Of a stretch of DNA of 64,000 bases, positions 17,216-26,196 are shown one piece after another. The notes under the pieces were generated by a model. The model saw only the letters and a list, made by a program, of their open reading frames with translations. It was not told where the DNA came from and did not search any database. This DNA is from Flavobacterium psychrotolerans (GTDB taxonomy: Bacteria; Bacteroidota; Bacteroidia; Flavobacteriales; Flavobacteriaceae), in the NCBI RefSeq assembly GCF_003097635.1, contig NZ_QCZI01000003.1, forward strand, positions 180,696 through 244,695, written 5' to 3'. The first letter of the stretch is position 1, and each line of letters opens with the position of its first letter. The position numbers and the translations under genes are program-made.

Positions 17216-19879
17216 TTAGTAATTATAAGTTGCATTTAAGATGAAATATCTTGGAATTAAATTAGTTTGAAATAGGGTCTTTGAATAATCATTAGTTTGA
17301 ATTTGAGTGAAATTGTTATTGTTTAAAAGATTTTTTACAACAAAACTAAAATCAAAAAATTTAGCTTTTGGAGTAAATCTTATACTACCATCCAAAAATA
17401 AGTAATTGGTTTTCAATTTTGTATTTGGCAAATAATAATCTGAAGAAAACGAAACAAACCATTTCTTATTCGGCTTTATTATTATCTTGAAAGTATCATT
17501 TAAAGAAGAATTAATAAATTTATTTTCTTCACTCTGTGATTTATTATAACAATATTGAACAACATTTTCAAAATTTATTTTTATGTCAAATACCGTTCTA
17601 ATAAACACTTCAGAATTAACATATTGATTTGTATTGTTTCTTAAATCAGAATTATTGATAATATTTTTATAATCAGAATAATTATAATTCGATTTTAACC
17701 GAATTGTACTCTCAAAAACTGGAATGTATTTTTCTATTAAAAAATTTAAATTTAGATTTTTATAATTTTCAGGTAAATAAAAATATTCTATCTGTGTATT
17801 ATTTTCCTTTACATTTATATTTGAAAAAAAATCACCTCTATTTTGCGAAAAATTTACACCTAAATTTAATTGAAATTGTTTATACAAATCATTTACAGTA
17901 TAATAAGTCGCAAAAGTGAGTGCTTTTTGTATTGCTAAATTTTGGATATTTGATTCTGAAATTCTATTACTAACCAAAATCGAATTACTGAACAAATGCT
18001 CTTCTGCAATTGATTTTTCATTATAACCTATTTTTCCTGTAATATTTGAAACTTCATTGATTCCATATTTAACAGTTATGTTCGGCTCAAAAATAATATG
18101 ATTATTGTTTTTGGTTGTATTTTCTAAACTGTTTTCTAAATTTTGGTTTAAATACTTTAATGAATACGAAGGTGAAATTTTTAATTTTTTGTAAATAAAA
18201 TTATAAGAACCTAATGTATATAAAGAAGATTTTTTATATACTAAATCATTTTGAAAATCCGCAACTGGTATTTCAGAAGTGTCATTACTGCTTCTTAAAC
18301 CTGAATTAAAGGGATTTTCGACTAAAAAACCACCAACTGTAAAAGTATATTTTGCAGTATTTGCTCTGCCTAATAATACAGATTCAAAACCTAAATAATT
18401 TTTCTTGCTATTGCTATATTGATTATCTTTTGTATAATTTGGAGAATAATAAATAGATGGAGCTATTCTAAAGTTTTGAGGGATATAATTAGTAGAATGA
18501 TTTACAGAGATTTGTAATGCTTTTTTATCCGAAAATTTTTGAGTGAAAAGTAATGCTTGTTTGAGATAAAAATTTTCGGACTTCAGATTAGTTTCATAGT
18601 TAGAATTATTATTCTGAACTACATTCGACAGTGTTACTATATTTTCCTGACTTATTTTAAATTTGTATTCCAATAAAGATTTTTTAGAAGTATTTGCTTT
18701 AATATCTACATTTCCACGATATTGGGTTGGTTTTTTCTCAATAAAGTAACTGTCTGATGTTATAAATGATTCATTATTAATAGTGTTATTGCTTTCAGAA
18801 AGTTGGTTTGTAGAAATTTTATCGTTTACATAATATAGATTTGATTTAATGCTTATCCTTTTGCCTATTTTAAAAATAGTGTTATAATTGCTAAATAATG
18901 TATTATTTATATTCGCACGGCTTTCATCCAAAGCACATGAAAAAGCAATTTCTGGAATATATTTTTTTGCCGTAATATCATTTTCTTTTATCTGTTCTAT
19001 ATTTTCGTTAAAAGAAAAATAATCAAAAGGAGTATCATTCTTACCTATGTTATTATAAGAAATCATTCCAAATGATTTGAAATTTTTAGTAGTTTCCATA
19101 ATACTTGCACTTTCATCATACGCACCTTTACCATCTTGTTTAATTCCATTGGCGACATCAATGCTACCAGAAAAATCCACTTTTCCTTTTTTAAGTTTCA
19201 AATTTAAGGATACTTTATCTCCGTTTTCAATTCCTTTAAGTAGTGGGTTGTCAGAATAGTTTTGTATGGCCTGTACTTGTTCCACCATATCTACATTGAT
19301 GTTCTTTGTACCAATCGAATAATTAGAGCCAAACAAATTATCGCCTTCAAGCGTAACAGTTTCAATTGATTTCCCTTTATAAGTAATCTCTCCTGATTTG
19401 TCGTTTATTTCCACGCCAGGGAGTTTTTTTATAACGTCCTCAATTCTTCTTTCGCTACCATCCATATAAGCTGAAACATTATATTTTATAGTGTCTTTAG
19501 TTATAACAAACGGTTTTTTTTCATTTTTTATTACCACTTCTTTCAATTGATTTACTGCATCATCTTGTAATACAAAATCATGAGTATAGCTTCCTTCTTT
19601 TTTAGGATTTTCAATACTATAGGTTTCCGGAAAATAACCGTTTACTGTAACTTGAATTATAATTTTTGGATAGGTATTTTTTAATACCAGTTTATAATCT
19701 CCTGTTTTTTTGGTGATAACATATTCAATTATAAGAGTAGGGGTTTTAGCGTCTTTTATCATTACATTAGCAAAAGGCAATGGATTGCCTAGTGTGTTTT
19801 GTATTTTACCAACTATAGTTTGAGAAACTATAAATTGACTCATAAATAAAAAAAGTAAAAGGATACATTTTTTGAACAT
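17216..19879 (-). CDS. Outer-membrane beta-barrel protein with carboxypeptidase-like regulatory domain (TonB-receptor-like)
   Basis: An 887-residue exported protein. A signal peptide ends near residue 19 (FIVSQT). A carboxypeptidase-D regulatory-like fold (GKIQNTLGNPLPFANVMI, about 22-105) follows, then a plug-like part with DVIKKLPGVEI and GDNLFGSNY segments, then a long Asn/Ser/Tyr-rich run of beta strands ending in an aromatic residue, as in an outer-membrane barrel. No TonB box can be named. Proteins of this kind are commonly encoded next to GLPGLI proteins, as here, and the pair is thought to act together at the outer membrane; the ligand is unknown. The gene is strikingly A/T-rich compared with mfd. 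Confidence 0.85.
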   Translation of the reverse strand: MFKKCILLLFLFMSQFIVSQTIVGKIQNTLGNPLPFANVMIKDAKTPTLIIEYVITKKTGDYKLVLKNTYPKIIIQVTVNGYFPETYSIENPKKEGSYTHDFVLQDDAVNQLKEVVIKNEKKPFVITKDTIKYNVSAYMDGSERRIEDVIKKLPGVEINDKSGEITYKGKSIETVTLEGDNLFGSNYSIGTKNINVDMVEQVQAIQNYSDNPLLKGIENGDKVSLNLKLKKGKVDFSGSIDVANGIKQDGKGAYDESASIMETTKNFKSFGMISYNNIGKNDTPFDYFSFNENIEQIKENDITAKKYIPEIAFSCALDESRANINNTLFSNYNTIFKIGKRISIKSNLYYVNDKISTNQLSESNNTINNESFITSDSYFIEKKPTQYRGNVDIKANTSKKSLLEYKFKISQENIVTLSNVVQNNNSNYETNLKSENFYLKQALLFTQKFSDKKALQISVNHSTNYIPQNFRIAPSIYYSPNYTKDNQYSNSKKNYLGFESVLLGRANTAKYTFTVGGFLVENPFNSGLRSSNDTSEIPVADFQNDLVYKKSSLYTLGSYNFIYKKLKISPSYSLKYLNQNLENSLENTTKNNNHIIFEPNITVKYGINEVSNITGKIGYNEKSIAEEHLFSNSILVSNRISESNIQNLAIQKALTFATYYTVNDLYKQFQLNLGVNFSQNRGDFFSNINVKENNTQIEYFYLPENYKNLNLNFLIEKYIPVFESTIRLKSNYNYSDYKNIINNSDLRNNTNQYVNSEVFIRTVFDIKINFENVVQYCYNKSQSEENKFINSSLNDTFKIIIKPNKKWFVSFSSDYYLPNTKLKTNYLFLDGSIRFTPKAKFFDFSFVVKNLLNNNNFTQIQTNDYSKTLFQTNLIPRYFILNATYNY

Positions 19880-19893
19880 AAATAAATAATTAA

Positions 19894-19930
19894 AAACCTG
19901 TTTAAATTATTTTAAAATTTAAACAGGTTT
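19894..19930 (-). promoter_or_regulatory. Leader hairpin before the receptor gene
   Basis: A 15-bp perfect inverted repeat (AAACCTGTTTAAATT with its complement, 7-nt loop) ends 15 bp before the receptor start codon and is followed on the coding strand by a T run. It could be an attenuator or the terminator of the GLPGLI gene. Its arm sequence resembles that of the hairpin at 20751-20795. Confidence 0.65.
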
Positions 19931-19951
19931 AAAATGTAATACAAAATTAGA

Positions 19952-20734
19952 CTATTTAAATTCTATCAATGGAAATTGTAAATCGTCTATAGATATTTGA
20001 AAATCACTATCTGGAGATTGTGATTTTTTATATTTAAATATTTTTTCAACTTGCCCTACTATGCTTTTTTTATAATTTTCAAAAGTAATTATTTCCATTT
20101 TAGGCATTACAGAGAAAGCCTCGTTAAATTCTTTGTAATCTATTTTTTTAAGCTCAGTAACTTCATACTTTTTATTGCCATCAAACGTTGAAACTTCCAA
20201 TATCAAACCTGGCAAACCTGAAAACTTCCATGGGCCTGAACTTACAGGTATCTGGTTGGTAAACCAAACAAAAAAATCTCTGCCATTATAATTTGTTGTA
20301 GCTTTTTGACATTTAAGTTCACTGATAGTTTTATATTCATTAACTATTTTCCAATCTAACTTTTCGTTCTTTTCCTTTATTAGAAAATATTTGTTTTTAT
20401 CATTTAAAAATACTCGAGAAAAAGTAGAATCTGTTTCGAAATTATTCATTACGTTCGAACCAATGCCATCGCCTCTTTGATTTTCATTTCTATCATTACT
20501 GCTTTTTTCAATATCTTTATTAGAGTGAACCGTTACTTCTTCATATTTGCCATTTAATACCCTTGAGAAAATATATTTAGACTTTACTTCATTTGTATAT
20601 AAATAACCTTTTGATACCGATTTGGATTCTCCAAAAGAATCATAGGATTTCATTATAAAATTATAATTAACCAAATATTGGGATTTTGCAGATAATTGCA
20701 ATAACACAAGAAAAACAAAAAATATTTTTTTCAT
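19952..20734 (-). CDS. GLPGLI family protein
   Basis: A 260-residue exported protein. The signal peptide ends about residue 18 (LSAKSQYLV). The family-defining motif reads SGLPGLILEVST in the middle of the protein, preceded by WFTNQIPVSSGPWKF and followed by the Lys-rich segment of the family. The family is confined mainly to Bacteroidota, is predicted periplasmic or outer-membrane associated, and has no proven biochemical function. It is transcribed ahead of the beta-barrel receptor, with a hairpin leader of similar form before each of the two genes, so the two are likely regulated together. Confidence 0.93.
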   Translation of the reverse strand: MKKIFFVFLVLLQLSAKSQYLVNYNFIMKSYDSFGESKSVSKGYLYTNEVKSKYIFSRVLNGKYEEVTVHSNKDIEKSSNDRNENQRGDGIGSNVMNNFETDSTFSRVFLNDKNKYFLIKEKNEKLDWKIVNEYKTISELKCQKATTNYNGRDFFVWFTNQIPVSSGPWKFSGLPGLILEVSTFDGNKKYEVTELKKIDYKEFNEAFSVMPKMEIITFENYKKSIVGQVEKIFKYKKSQSPDSDFQISIDDLQFPLIEFK

Positions 20735-20750
20735 ATTTAAATATATAAGA

Positions 20751-20795
20751 AAAACAAACCTATTTAGTTTATCTGAAACAAAATAGGTTCGTTTT
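20751..20795 (-). promoter_or_regulatory. Leader hairpin before the GLPGLI gene
   Basis: Arms AAAACAAACCTATTT (20751-20765) and AAATAGGTTCGTTTT (20781-20795) pair fully as RNA on the minus strand with one G-U pair, 15-nt loop. The hairpin ends 16 bp before the GLPGLI start and is followed by a T-rich run, as for the hairpin at 19894. Confidence 0.55.
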
Positions 20796-20999
20796 ATTAA
20801 AATTCTATTTTAATGATTTTTAAGGTTTATAAATAATTTAAAACAACTCTAAATTTTATCTTTATTAATTACCATGCGCATTGACGTTAACAATAAAGTA
20901 AGATTTTTTTCGTTATTATCAAAAGTAGATAAACGGCATGGGACTGACAATTCATATAATAAATAAAATTTAGTGTTTGTGTAAATAAATATTCAAAAT

Positions 21000-21359
21000 A
21001 TGACTGCAATTGGAGCAAGAATAAGAAAATTACGAGAAAAGAAAAATATTTCCCAAGAAAATATGGCTCTAGAGTTAAATATTACACAAAGCAATTATGG
21101 CCGTTTAGAAAAGGATGATAAAAGATTAACGGCAACCAAACTGCTTAAAATATCAGAAATTTTAGAGGTTTCCGTTTCTTTTCTTTTTAATGAACAAGTT
21201 CAAGAAGTTATTTATCAGCCTAATGATGAACTCCTAAGTTCTTATAACGCTGAAAAACACTTTCAAACCAATAAAGAAGTTATGACTAAACTCATTGAAC
21301 AATACGAGCTTCGTCTAAAAGAGAAAGATCAAATTATTTTATTACTCAAACAAAAATGA
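21000..21359 (+). CDS. XRE-family helix-turn-helix regulator
   Basis: A 119-residue DNA-binding protein. Residues 4-62 form an HTH of the Cro/C1 type (IGARIRKLREKKNISQENMALELNITQSNYGRLE), followed by a linker and a C-terminal coiled-coil-like helix (EVMTKLIEQYELRLKEKDQIILLLKQK) that may serve for oligomerisation. It is divergent from the GLPGLI-receptor pair and is the obvious candidate regulator of it. Its last codons and TGA stop (21357-21359) fall inside the right copy of the mfd 3' end, so the gene ends exactly at the repeat boundary. Confidence 0.88.
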   Translation: MTAIGARIRKLREKKNISQENMALELNITQSNYGRLEKDDKRLTATKLLKISEILEVSVSFLFNEQVQEVIYQPNDELLSSYNAEKHFQTNKEVMTKLIEQYELRLKEKDQIILLLKQK

Positions 21360-21451
21360 AAGAGAAACAAACACCGAATGGATTGCCCTTATTATTGACT
21401 TTTGAACACGTAAAATCAATTAGGAAAGCATTGGAACTGATGGAGAAATAA
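21353..21451 (+). pseudogene. Detached second copy of the mfd 3' end
   Basis: Reading from ATG at 21356 gives MKEKQTPNGL then PLLLTFEHVK and so on to LELMEK and a TAA stop at 21449-21451; apart from one residue it equals the mfd C-terminus up to that last Lys. Twelve of 31 codons differ silently and only one changes a residue, so the copy was under protein selection while it diverged: it is the end of a real mfd allele, not a decayed tandem duplicate. No upstream mfd sequence precedes it. Confidence 0.88.
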
Positions 21452-21471
21452 TAGTCTCAATCCTAAAAATA

Positions 21472-21508
21472 AAACCCCGATTGGCAAATTCATGCCATCG
21501 GGGTTTCT
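21472..21508. terminator. Bidirectional terminator
   Basis: AAACCCCGAT(T)GGCA pairs with TGCCATCGGGGTTT around a short AAATTCA loop. T runs on both sides let it serve the XRE/mfd-remnant side and the convergent metalloprotease gene. Confidence 0.85.
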
Positions 21509-21530
21509 TTCTAAAAAGAATTAAATTCTA

Positions 21531-23714
21531 TTACATTTTCAATATTTTAAAATTCACTTCTTTTTCGTCGAACTTCAATTTGAAGAAATAGGTTCCGGTT
21601 GCAAAAGAAGAAATGTCCGCTTTAGTGTTCATACCATCGATTATAGTATGATATAAAAGCTGCCCTTCGGGATTATAAACAAACAGTTCTTTCATTATTG
21701 TTTTTGAAGTTATGGTTACCGAACCATTACTGGGGTTTGGAAAATATGTAAAATCAATGTTGGGTATGAATTCTGAATTTCCAAGTGTCGCAACACAATC
21801 AATATTAGCCACATAACCTGGCGCTACGACCCCAGAATCCGAATAAAACTTAAAGGTTAGAGATCCATCGGCAGCGGTAGATTCAAATGGCCCAGGAATA
21901 ATTGTTCCGGTAAATCCTTCTGGTTTTAAATCGGTTGCAGAAGTAGAATTTCCATCGTAAACATATAAATAATCAAAATCTTGCTCTAAATCAAAACTGG
22001 AAAAAGTCAGTTTTATTTTTCGATTAGGTATATTAGGAATGATCGTTCTTACATAGGTTTCCGAATCGGTATACTCACCTGTTGCGCCACCCGTATCCGT
22101 TACCACAATGCCGTTACAATAGTCGCTATTTGTAACCAAAACCAATTGCCTGTCCGGTGGGGTTAGTCCAAAATCACATGTGGAATGAACTTTAACGGTG
22201 TAATAGGTATTTGGCAACAAATCCAGTGCGGCATAGCTATTGTCAAAAACGGAAATCCATTTGGGAGTTTTGGTTGTAAAAGGCGTTACCGCAATTTCCC
22301 AAGAAGTGGCATTCGCAACTTCTGTCCAAGATATCATTGCAGAAGTGTTTGTGACATTAGCAAGCGTGAGTTCTGATACAGTGTTGATACAGGTATGGAT
22401 ACAATCCGTACTCAAACAAGTACTACTATTCACCAAAGACAGAATAGCCGCGGCTGGTTGAGGACCAAATCCATTGGCTAAATTAATACCAATACTTGGA
22501 AGCAAATGGCAATAACTCATGATGGTACCGCCATCTCCTGCCGCGGGAACTGTTGCGATGGCACAATTCCCTTCTTTATATTCAATTTTTGCAGTTGGTC
22601 CGCAACCATCAATCGCGGTGTTATTTCCGTTCCATACGCAAGCGTGAGTATGAGCTGAACCGAGTAAGTGTCCCATTTCATGGGCAATAACTTGAACCGT
22701 CCAAGAAAAAGTGGGTACCGTATTGTAACTAAAATTTGCATCAGCATAACTATAATTATAATCCGTACATAATCCGCCAATTGTTCTGGCAAGTCCACCC
22801 ATACTTCCGGCATCTTCTCCTACTAATTGACCCACATCTCCATCAAATACAGGTCGAACCGCATTAAATTTATTTAAATAATCAATTGATTTAGTTCCTA
22901 CGCCTTCATAAGGATCCGGTGTCGTCCATATATATAATGATTTTAGTGAAATACTAATTCCATCATTTGAATAAAGTGTTTGCACATTGTTAAAAACCGA
23001 AGACATCCAGTTTGATGTTGTTGTTGTATTACTGCCGTTATCTAGAAATAAATTATTATCAATTTCAAAATACATGGTCGCGCATCTTGCACTTGCCCTT
23101 TGTGTAGTTCTTTGTACGTTACTGGACTGAGGTATTGCTTCGTCTTTTGTATGGCATTCTATATTATTTAAAACCTTTAGGTCGTCATCAGAATAAATAA
23201 TATAATCGGTAAGATTATCTTTTTTATCCATTTTACCAATGACTAAATTCTTCAAGAATCCATTGGAAATGATCCCGTTCATCTCATTTTTAAAAAAATT
23301 GAAAGATGCAGTCGAACTGGAATCCCCTTTTACGATTCCTCTGTAATAAACGCCCTGTTCATAAGGAATAGACTTTGCTTTATCGGTATCGATATGAAAG
23401 CCTTCCGCAAACAAATTGACTTTATACAACTGAACAGTAATAATTTTACCTTGGTATGGAATTTGAACTTCTATATATTCCTGTTTACTTGCCACTAAAT
23501 CCGCTAATGATTGCATCTTAATTTGGGCTACCGTTGATTTTTTCAAGGCTTTATTTAGATCTCCACTTGTAATTTGATCCAATGCAGATAAAACGGAATA
23601 CGGTTTAAAAACAACATTTTGAGCGATTAATCCATTAACTTTTTTGGGCACCTCCTTTTGTGAATAAGCCCCGAAACCAATTAATAAGGTAACAATTGCA
23701 ATAATTTTTTTCAT
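21531..23714 (-). CDS. Secreted reprolysin-type zinc metalloprotease with T9SS sorting domain
   Basis: A 727-residue protein exported by Sec (signal peptide to about residue 18, GFGAYSQ) and then by the type IX system. A pro-region is followed by an M12B-like catalytic domain with zinc motif HEMGHLLGSAH and a nearby MSYC turn with the Met typical of metzincins. A fibronectin type III segment (SELTLANVTNTSAMISW), a CUB-like domain (SFDLEQDFDYLYVYDG), and a C-terminal type A sorting domain (FTYFPNPSNG to VNFKILKM) follow. The ATG at 23714 is chosen because it starts the signal peptide. Likely role: extracellular protein digestion. Confidence 0.93.
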   Translation of the reverse strand: MKKIIAIVTLLIGFGAYSQKEVPKKVNGLIAQNVVFKPYSVLSALDQITSGDLNKALKKSTVAQIKMQSLADLVASKQEYIEVQIPYQGKIITVQLYKVNLFAEGFHIDTDKAKSIPYEQGVYYRGIVKGDSSSTASFNFFKNEMNGIISNGFLKNLVIGKMDKKDNLTDYIIYSDDDLKVLNNIECHTKDEAIPQSSNVQRTTQRASARCATMYFEIDNNLFLDNGSNTTTTSNWMSSVFNNVQTLYSNDGISISLKSLYIWTTPDPYEGVGTKSIDYLNKFNAVRPVFDGDVGQLVGEDAGSMGGLARTIGGLCTDYNYSYADANFSYNTVPTFSWTVQVIAHEMGHLLGSAHTHACVWNGNNTAIDGCGPTAKIEYKEGNCAIATVPAAGDGGTIMSYCHLLPSIGINLANGFGPQPAAAILSLVNSSTCLSTDCIHTCINTVSELTLANVTNTSAMISWTEVANATSWEIAVTPFTTKTPKWISVFDNSYAALDLLPNTYYTVKVHSTCDFGLTPPDRQLVLVTNSDYCNGIVVTDTGGATGEYTDSETYVRTIIPNIPNRKIKLTFSSFDLEQDFDYLYVYDGNSTSATDLKPEGFTGTIIPGPFESTAADGSLTFKFYSDSGVVAPGYVANIDCVATLGNSEFIPNIDFTYFPNPSNGSVTITSKTIMKELFVYNPEGQLLYHTIIDGMNTKADISSFATGTYFFKLKFDEKEVNFKILKM

Positions 23715-23838
23715 ATGTGTTATTGTTATTCTAATACGTCTCCAAATGTAATCATTATTTAATTTCAATGAATGAATTATTGTGAAACTCTAGATTCAAA
23801 AAATGTTAATTTTTATTTACAAATAACTGACTTACAAC

Positions 23839-24498
23839 CTATAGCGATTTCAAATCCTTAATTACTCTAAATGCGACATCCACAACCTCTTCACTCACTA
23901 AAATGGTAAATTCATTGGATGTAGAAATAACTTCATTGATAATAATTCCTTCCCAGGCCAATCGCTGAAAAATAAAATAATAAATACCCGGAATTACCAC
24001 GTTGTCATTGGGTAATTTCACGGTAATAGAAGCTAAATTATCCAATTTTTGAATCAATTTTTCATTTGCGAAATATTTATCAACCAGATGGCCAACACTT
24101 TCACTAACGATGATATTGGTTTCGCTCACGCCACGCGAGGAAGTATAAAAAATTTCAGAATAATTATTGATTTCAGAAATCAACTCCACTTGATTGTTAA
24201 AAATAGTGTCAGAAACCGCAAACGCATAGTCACTTAAAGAGGAACGCACGGTAATCTCCCCTAAATTTTTTAAAACCTTTACAATTTTATGATTTAACCT
24301 AAAATCTAAATCTACGGATAATCGTTTTAAGGCCATTACAATAGCGCCCTGCTTTACCTCTTTCCCAAATTCGCTGTCCAATTCAATCATCATATTTCTA
24401 GACAAAGAGGTCAAATTGATGATTCCCTGAGATAAAGCACTTAACAAAAAAGGTTTGGTTTTGATGTAATTTTCTACAATAGAGGAAACTGTTTTCAT
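23839..24498 (-). CDS. ACT-domain-like regulatory protein
   Basis: A 219-residue cytosolic protein found as a lone gene in flavobacteria, at times annotated as related to aspartate kinase though it lacks a kinase domain. The N-terminal part (about 1-80) looks like a winged-helix segment (LLSALSQGIINLTSLSRNMMIEL). The C-terminal part has two ACT-like beta-alpha-beta units (LGEITVRSSLSDYAFAVS and LASITVKLPNDNVVIPGIYYFIFQRLAWEGIII). A small-molecule-sensing DNA-binding role is plausible but not shown. Moderately sure of the fold, unsure of the role. Confidence 0.65.
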   Translation of the reverse strand: MKTVSSIVENYIKTKPFLLSALSQGIINLTSLSRNMMIELDSEFGKEVKQGAIVMALKRLSVDLDFRLNHKIVKVLKNLGEITVRSSLSDYAFAVSDTIFNNQVELISEINNYSEIFYTSSRGVSETNIIVSESVGHLVDKYFANEKLIQKLDNLASITVKLPNDNVVIPGIYYFIFQRLAWEGIIINEVISTSNEFTILVSEEVVDVAFRVIKDLKSL

Positions 24499-24659
24499 AT
24501 GGAGTTGTGTTTGTTGTGGTTTTTTTTAGTAGGTATAAGTAATAGTATTAACTGAAATTCATCACTATTGTCGTCGAATTTCGGCTATGCTAATTTTATT
24601 ATTGTTCAAAATATTCTGCAAATATAACATTAAAAACAATTTGTTACAAATACAACATT

Positions 24660-25019
24660 TTAAAAATAATAGAAAGCATCCTCTAAATGCTCTAATTTGA
24701 ATTTTTTCCCCTCTTTATGGAGTGCAATAATATCAAAACGGACTTCCAACTCTAAATCATTTGAAATGACATATTCGTTTACGGCCTTCACTAAAAGTTG
24801 GATTTTCTTGGGCTTTACAAAATCTTGGGGCAAACCAAAATCGATACTAGAACGGGTTTTCACTTCAACAATGGCGAGAATATTTTCTTTTTGGGCTATG
24901 ATGTCAATCTCCGCTTTTTGAAAAGTCCAATTGGTTTCTAAGATAGCATAGCCGTTTTTTTGCAGAAATTCCACAGCGAGTTCTTCTCCGAGTTTGCCTA
25001 ATTCGTTGTGTTCGGCCAT
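24660..25019 (-). CDS. YraN family (UPF0102) nuclease-like protein
   Basis: A 119-residue protein of the YraN family, with a restriction-endonuclease-like fold: LGEELAVEFLQKNGY near residue 7-22, then the ILETNW and AEIDIIAQ segments and the VEVKTRSS motif, which supply the D-ExK type acidic and lysine residues. Biochemical role is unproven; links to recombination and repair have been proposed. The neighbour downstream in the window is an LD-carboxypeptidase on the same strand, 88 bp away. Confidence 0.9.
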   Translation of the reverse strand: MAEHNELGKLGEELAVEFLQKNGYAILETNWTFQKAEIDIIAQKENILAIVEVKTRSSIDFGLPQDFVKPKKIQLLVKAVNEYVISNDLELEVRFDIIALHKEGKKFKLEHLEDAFYYF

Positions 25020-25107
25020 GAAATTTTAGAGTTAAGAGTTTTGATTTTTGATTGCAGATTTTAATAACAAAAGCCTTTAAAAATCAAAAATTGTTAATTG
25101 ACAATCG

Positions 25108-26079
25108 TCATTCAAAAATCACTTTGCTGTCTTTATCACCTACTTCTAAAATAACTTTCTTTCCAAAAATCAACGTATTATTCTCGTGTATGTGCCCTGC
25201 CGGAAAATTATAAATCACTGGAAAATTATACTGTTTGGTAATATCGGCAATGATTTGATAAGCAGTTTTTCCCCATGGTATTTCGTTGTCGTGCATTTTT
25301 ATAAAACTACCCACAACCAAACCTTTTAAACCCTCAAAACAACCGCAACGTCTTAAACTCAACATCATTCGGTCTATATGATACAAATATTCGTCCAGAT
25401 CCTCCAGAAAAAGGATTTTCCCCTTACAATCCACTTGGGATTTCGATCCCATTAAGCTATATAAAATAGAAAGATTTCCCCCTACCAATTCGCCTTCTGC
25501 ATTTCCGGATTTATTCTCATTTTCGCACGGAACCACATAACTTAATGATTCGCCAAACAACGATTTTCGCAACGTTTCCTCCACTTCCGGCGATGCTTTT
25601 TCTACATTTACGGGCATGATTCCGTGTATGGTTGCAAACCCAAGATTACTTAAATGACTGTGCAAAACGGTCACGTCGCTAAAACCAACAATCCATTTTG
25701 GGTTGTGTTTGAATTTAGAGAAATCGACTAAATCGATCATCCTTGCCGTTCCGTAACCTCCACGAACGCACCAAATCGCGTGAATATTGGGATTGTCCAT
25801 CATGGTTTGAAAATCGGAAGCGCGTTGCTCATCGGTTCCTGCCAACTGATTGTCATCTAACCCAATCGATTTTCCTATAACAACTTCCAATCCCCAACTT
25901 TTAGCCAAGTCAATTGCCGGTTTCAAATTGTCGTCAATGTTTTTTCTGGCTGTTGCCACTATGGCAATGGTATCTCCTTTTTTTAAATTGGGCGGTGTTA
26001 TCATATTGTGTTGTGCTTGACTGTTTGATACCAAAAAAATCAGAAATAATAAAAGGCCAATTCTTTTTGGATTTTTCAT
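25108..26079 (-). CDS. S66 family LD-carboxypeptidase, exported
   Basis: Serine peptidase that removes the terminal D-Ala from L,D-linked tetrapeptides of murein in recycling. The 323-residue product has the S66 plan: [10 protein letters not shown], nucleophile Ser in IVGFSDVT, Glu in [11 protein letters not shown] and His in PAGHIHEN. A signal peptide ([10 protein letters not shown]) points to the periplasm, while the well studied LdcA enzymes are cytosolic; this is common in Bacteroidota. The ATG at 26079 (MKNPKRIG) is preferred to that at 26103 because it heads the signal peptide. Confidence 0.9.
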   Translation of the reverse strand: MKNPKRIGLLLFLIFLVSNSQAQHNMITPPNLKKGDTIAIVATARKNIDDNLKPAIDLAKSWGLEVVIGKSIGLDDNQLAGTDEQRASDFQTMMDNPNIHAIWCVRGGYGTARMIDLVDFSKFKHNPKWIVGFSDVTVLHSHLSNLGFATIHGIMPVNVEKASPEVEETLRKSLFGESLSYVVPCENENKSGNAEGELVGGNLSILYSLMGSKSQVDCKGKILFLEDLDEYLYHIDRMMLSLRRCGCFEGLKGLVVGSFIKMHDNEIPWGKTAYQIIADITKQYNFPVIYNFPAGHIHENNTLIFGKKVILEVGDKDSKVIFE

Positions 26080-26169
26080 GCGATTTTTGAAAATAATATT
26101 CACAAATATATAAAAAGTAAGCGAAAAAATGCTTCTAATAAAAACGGCAAAACTCTCAATTCTATTGCT

Positions 26170-26177
26170 TATTTTTG
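26170..26177 (+). promoter_or_regulatory. -7 box for metG
   Basis: TATTTTTG followed by GCAAC lies 20 bp before the metG start, a close match to TAnnTTTG. No convincing -33 TTG is seen. Confidence 0.5.
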
Positions 26178-26196
26178 CAACAAATTAAACTTAATT

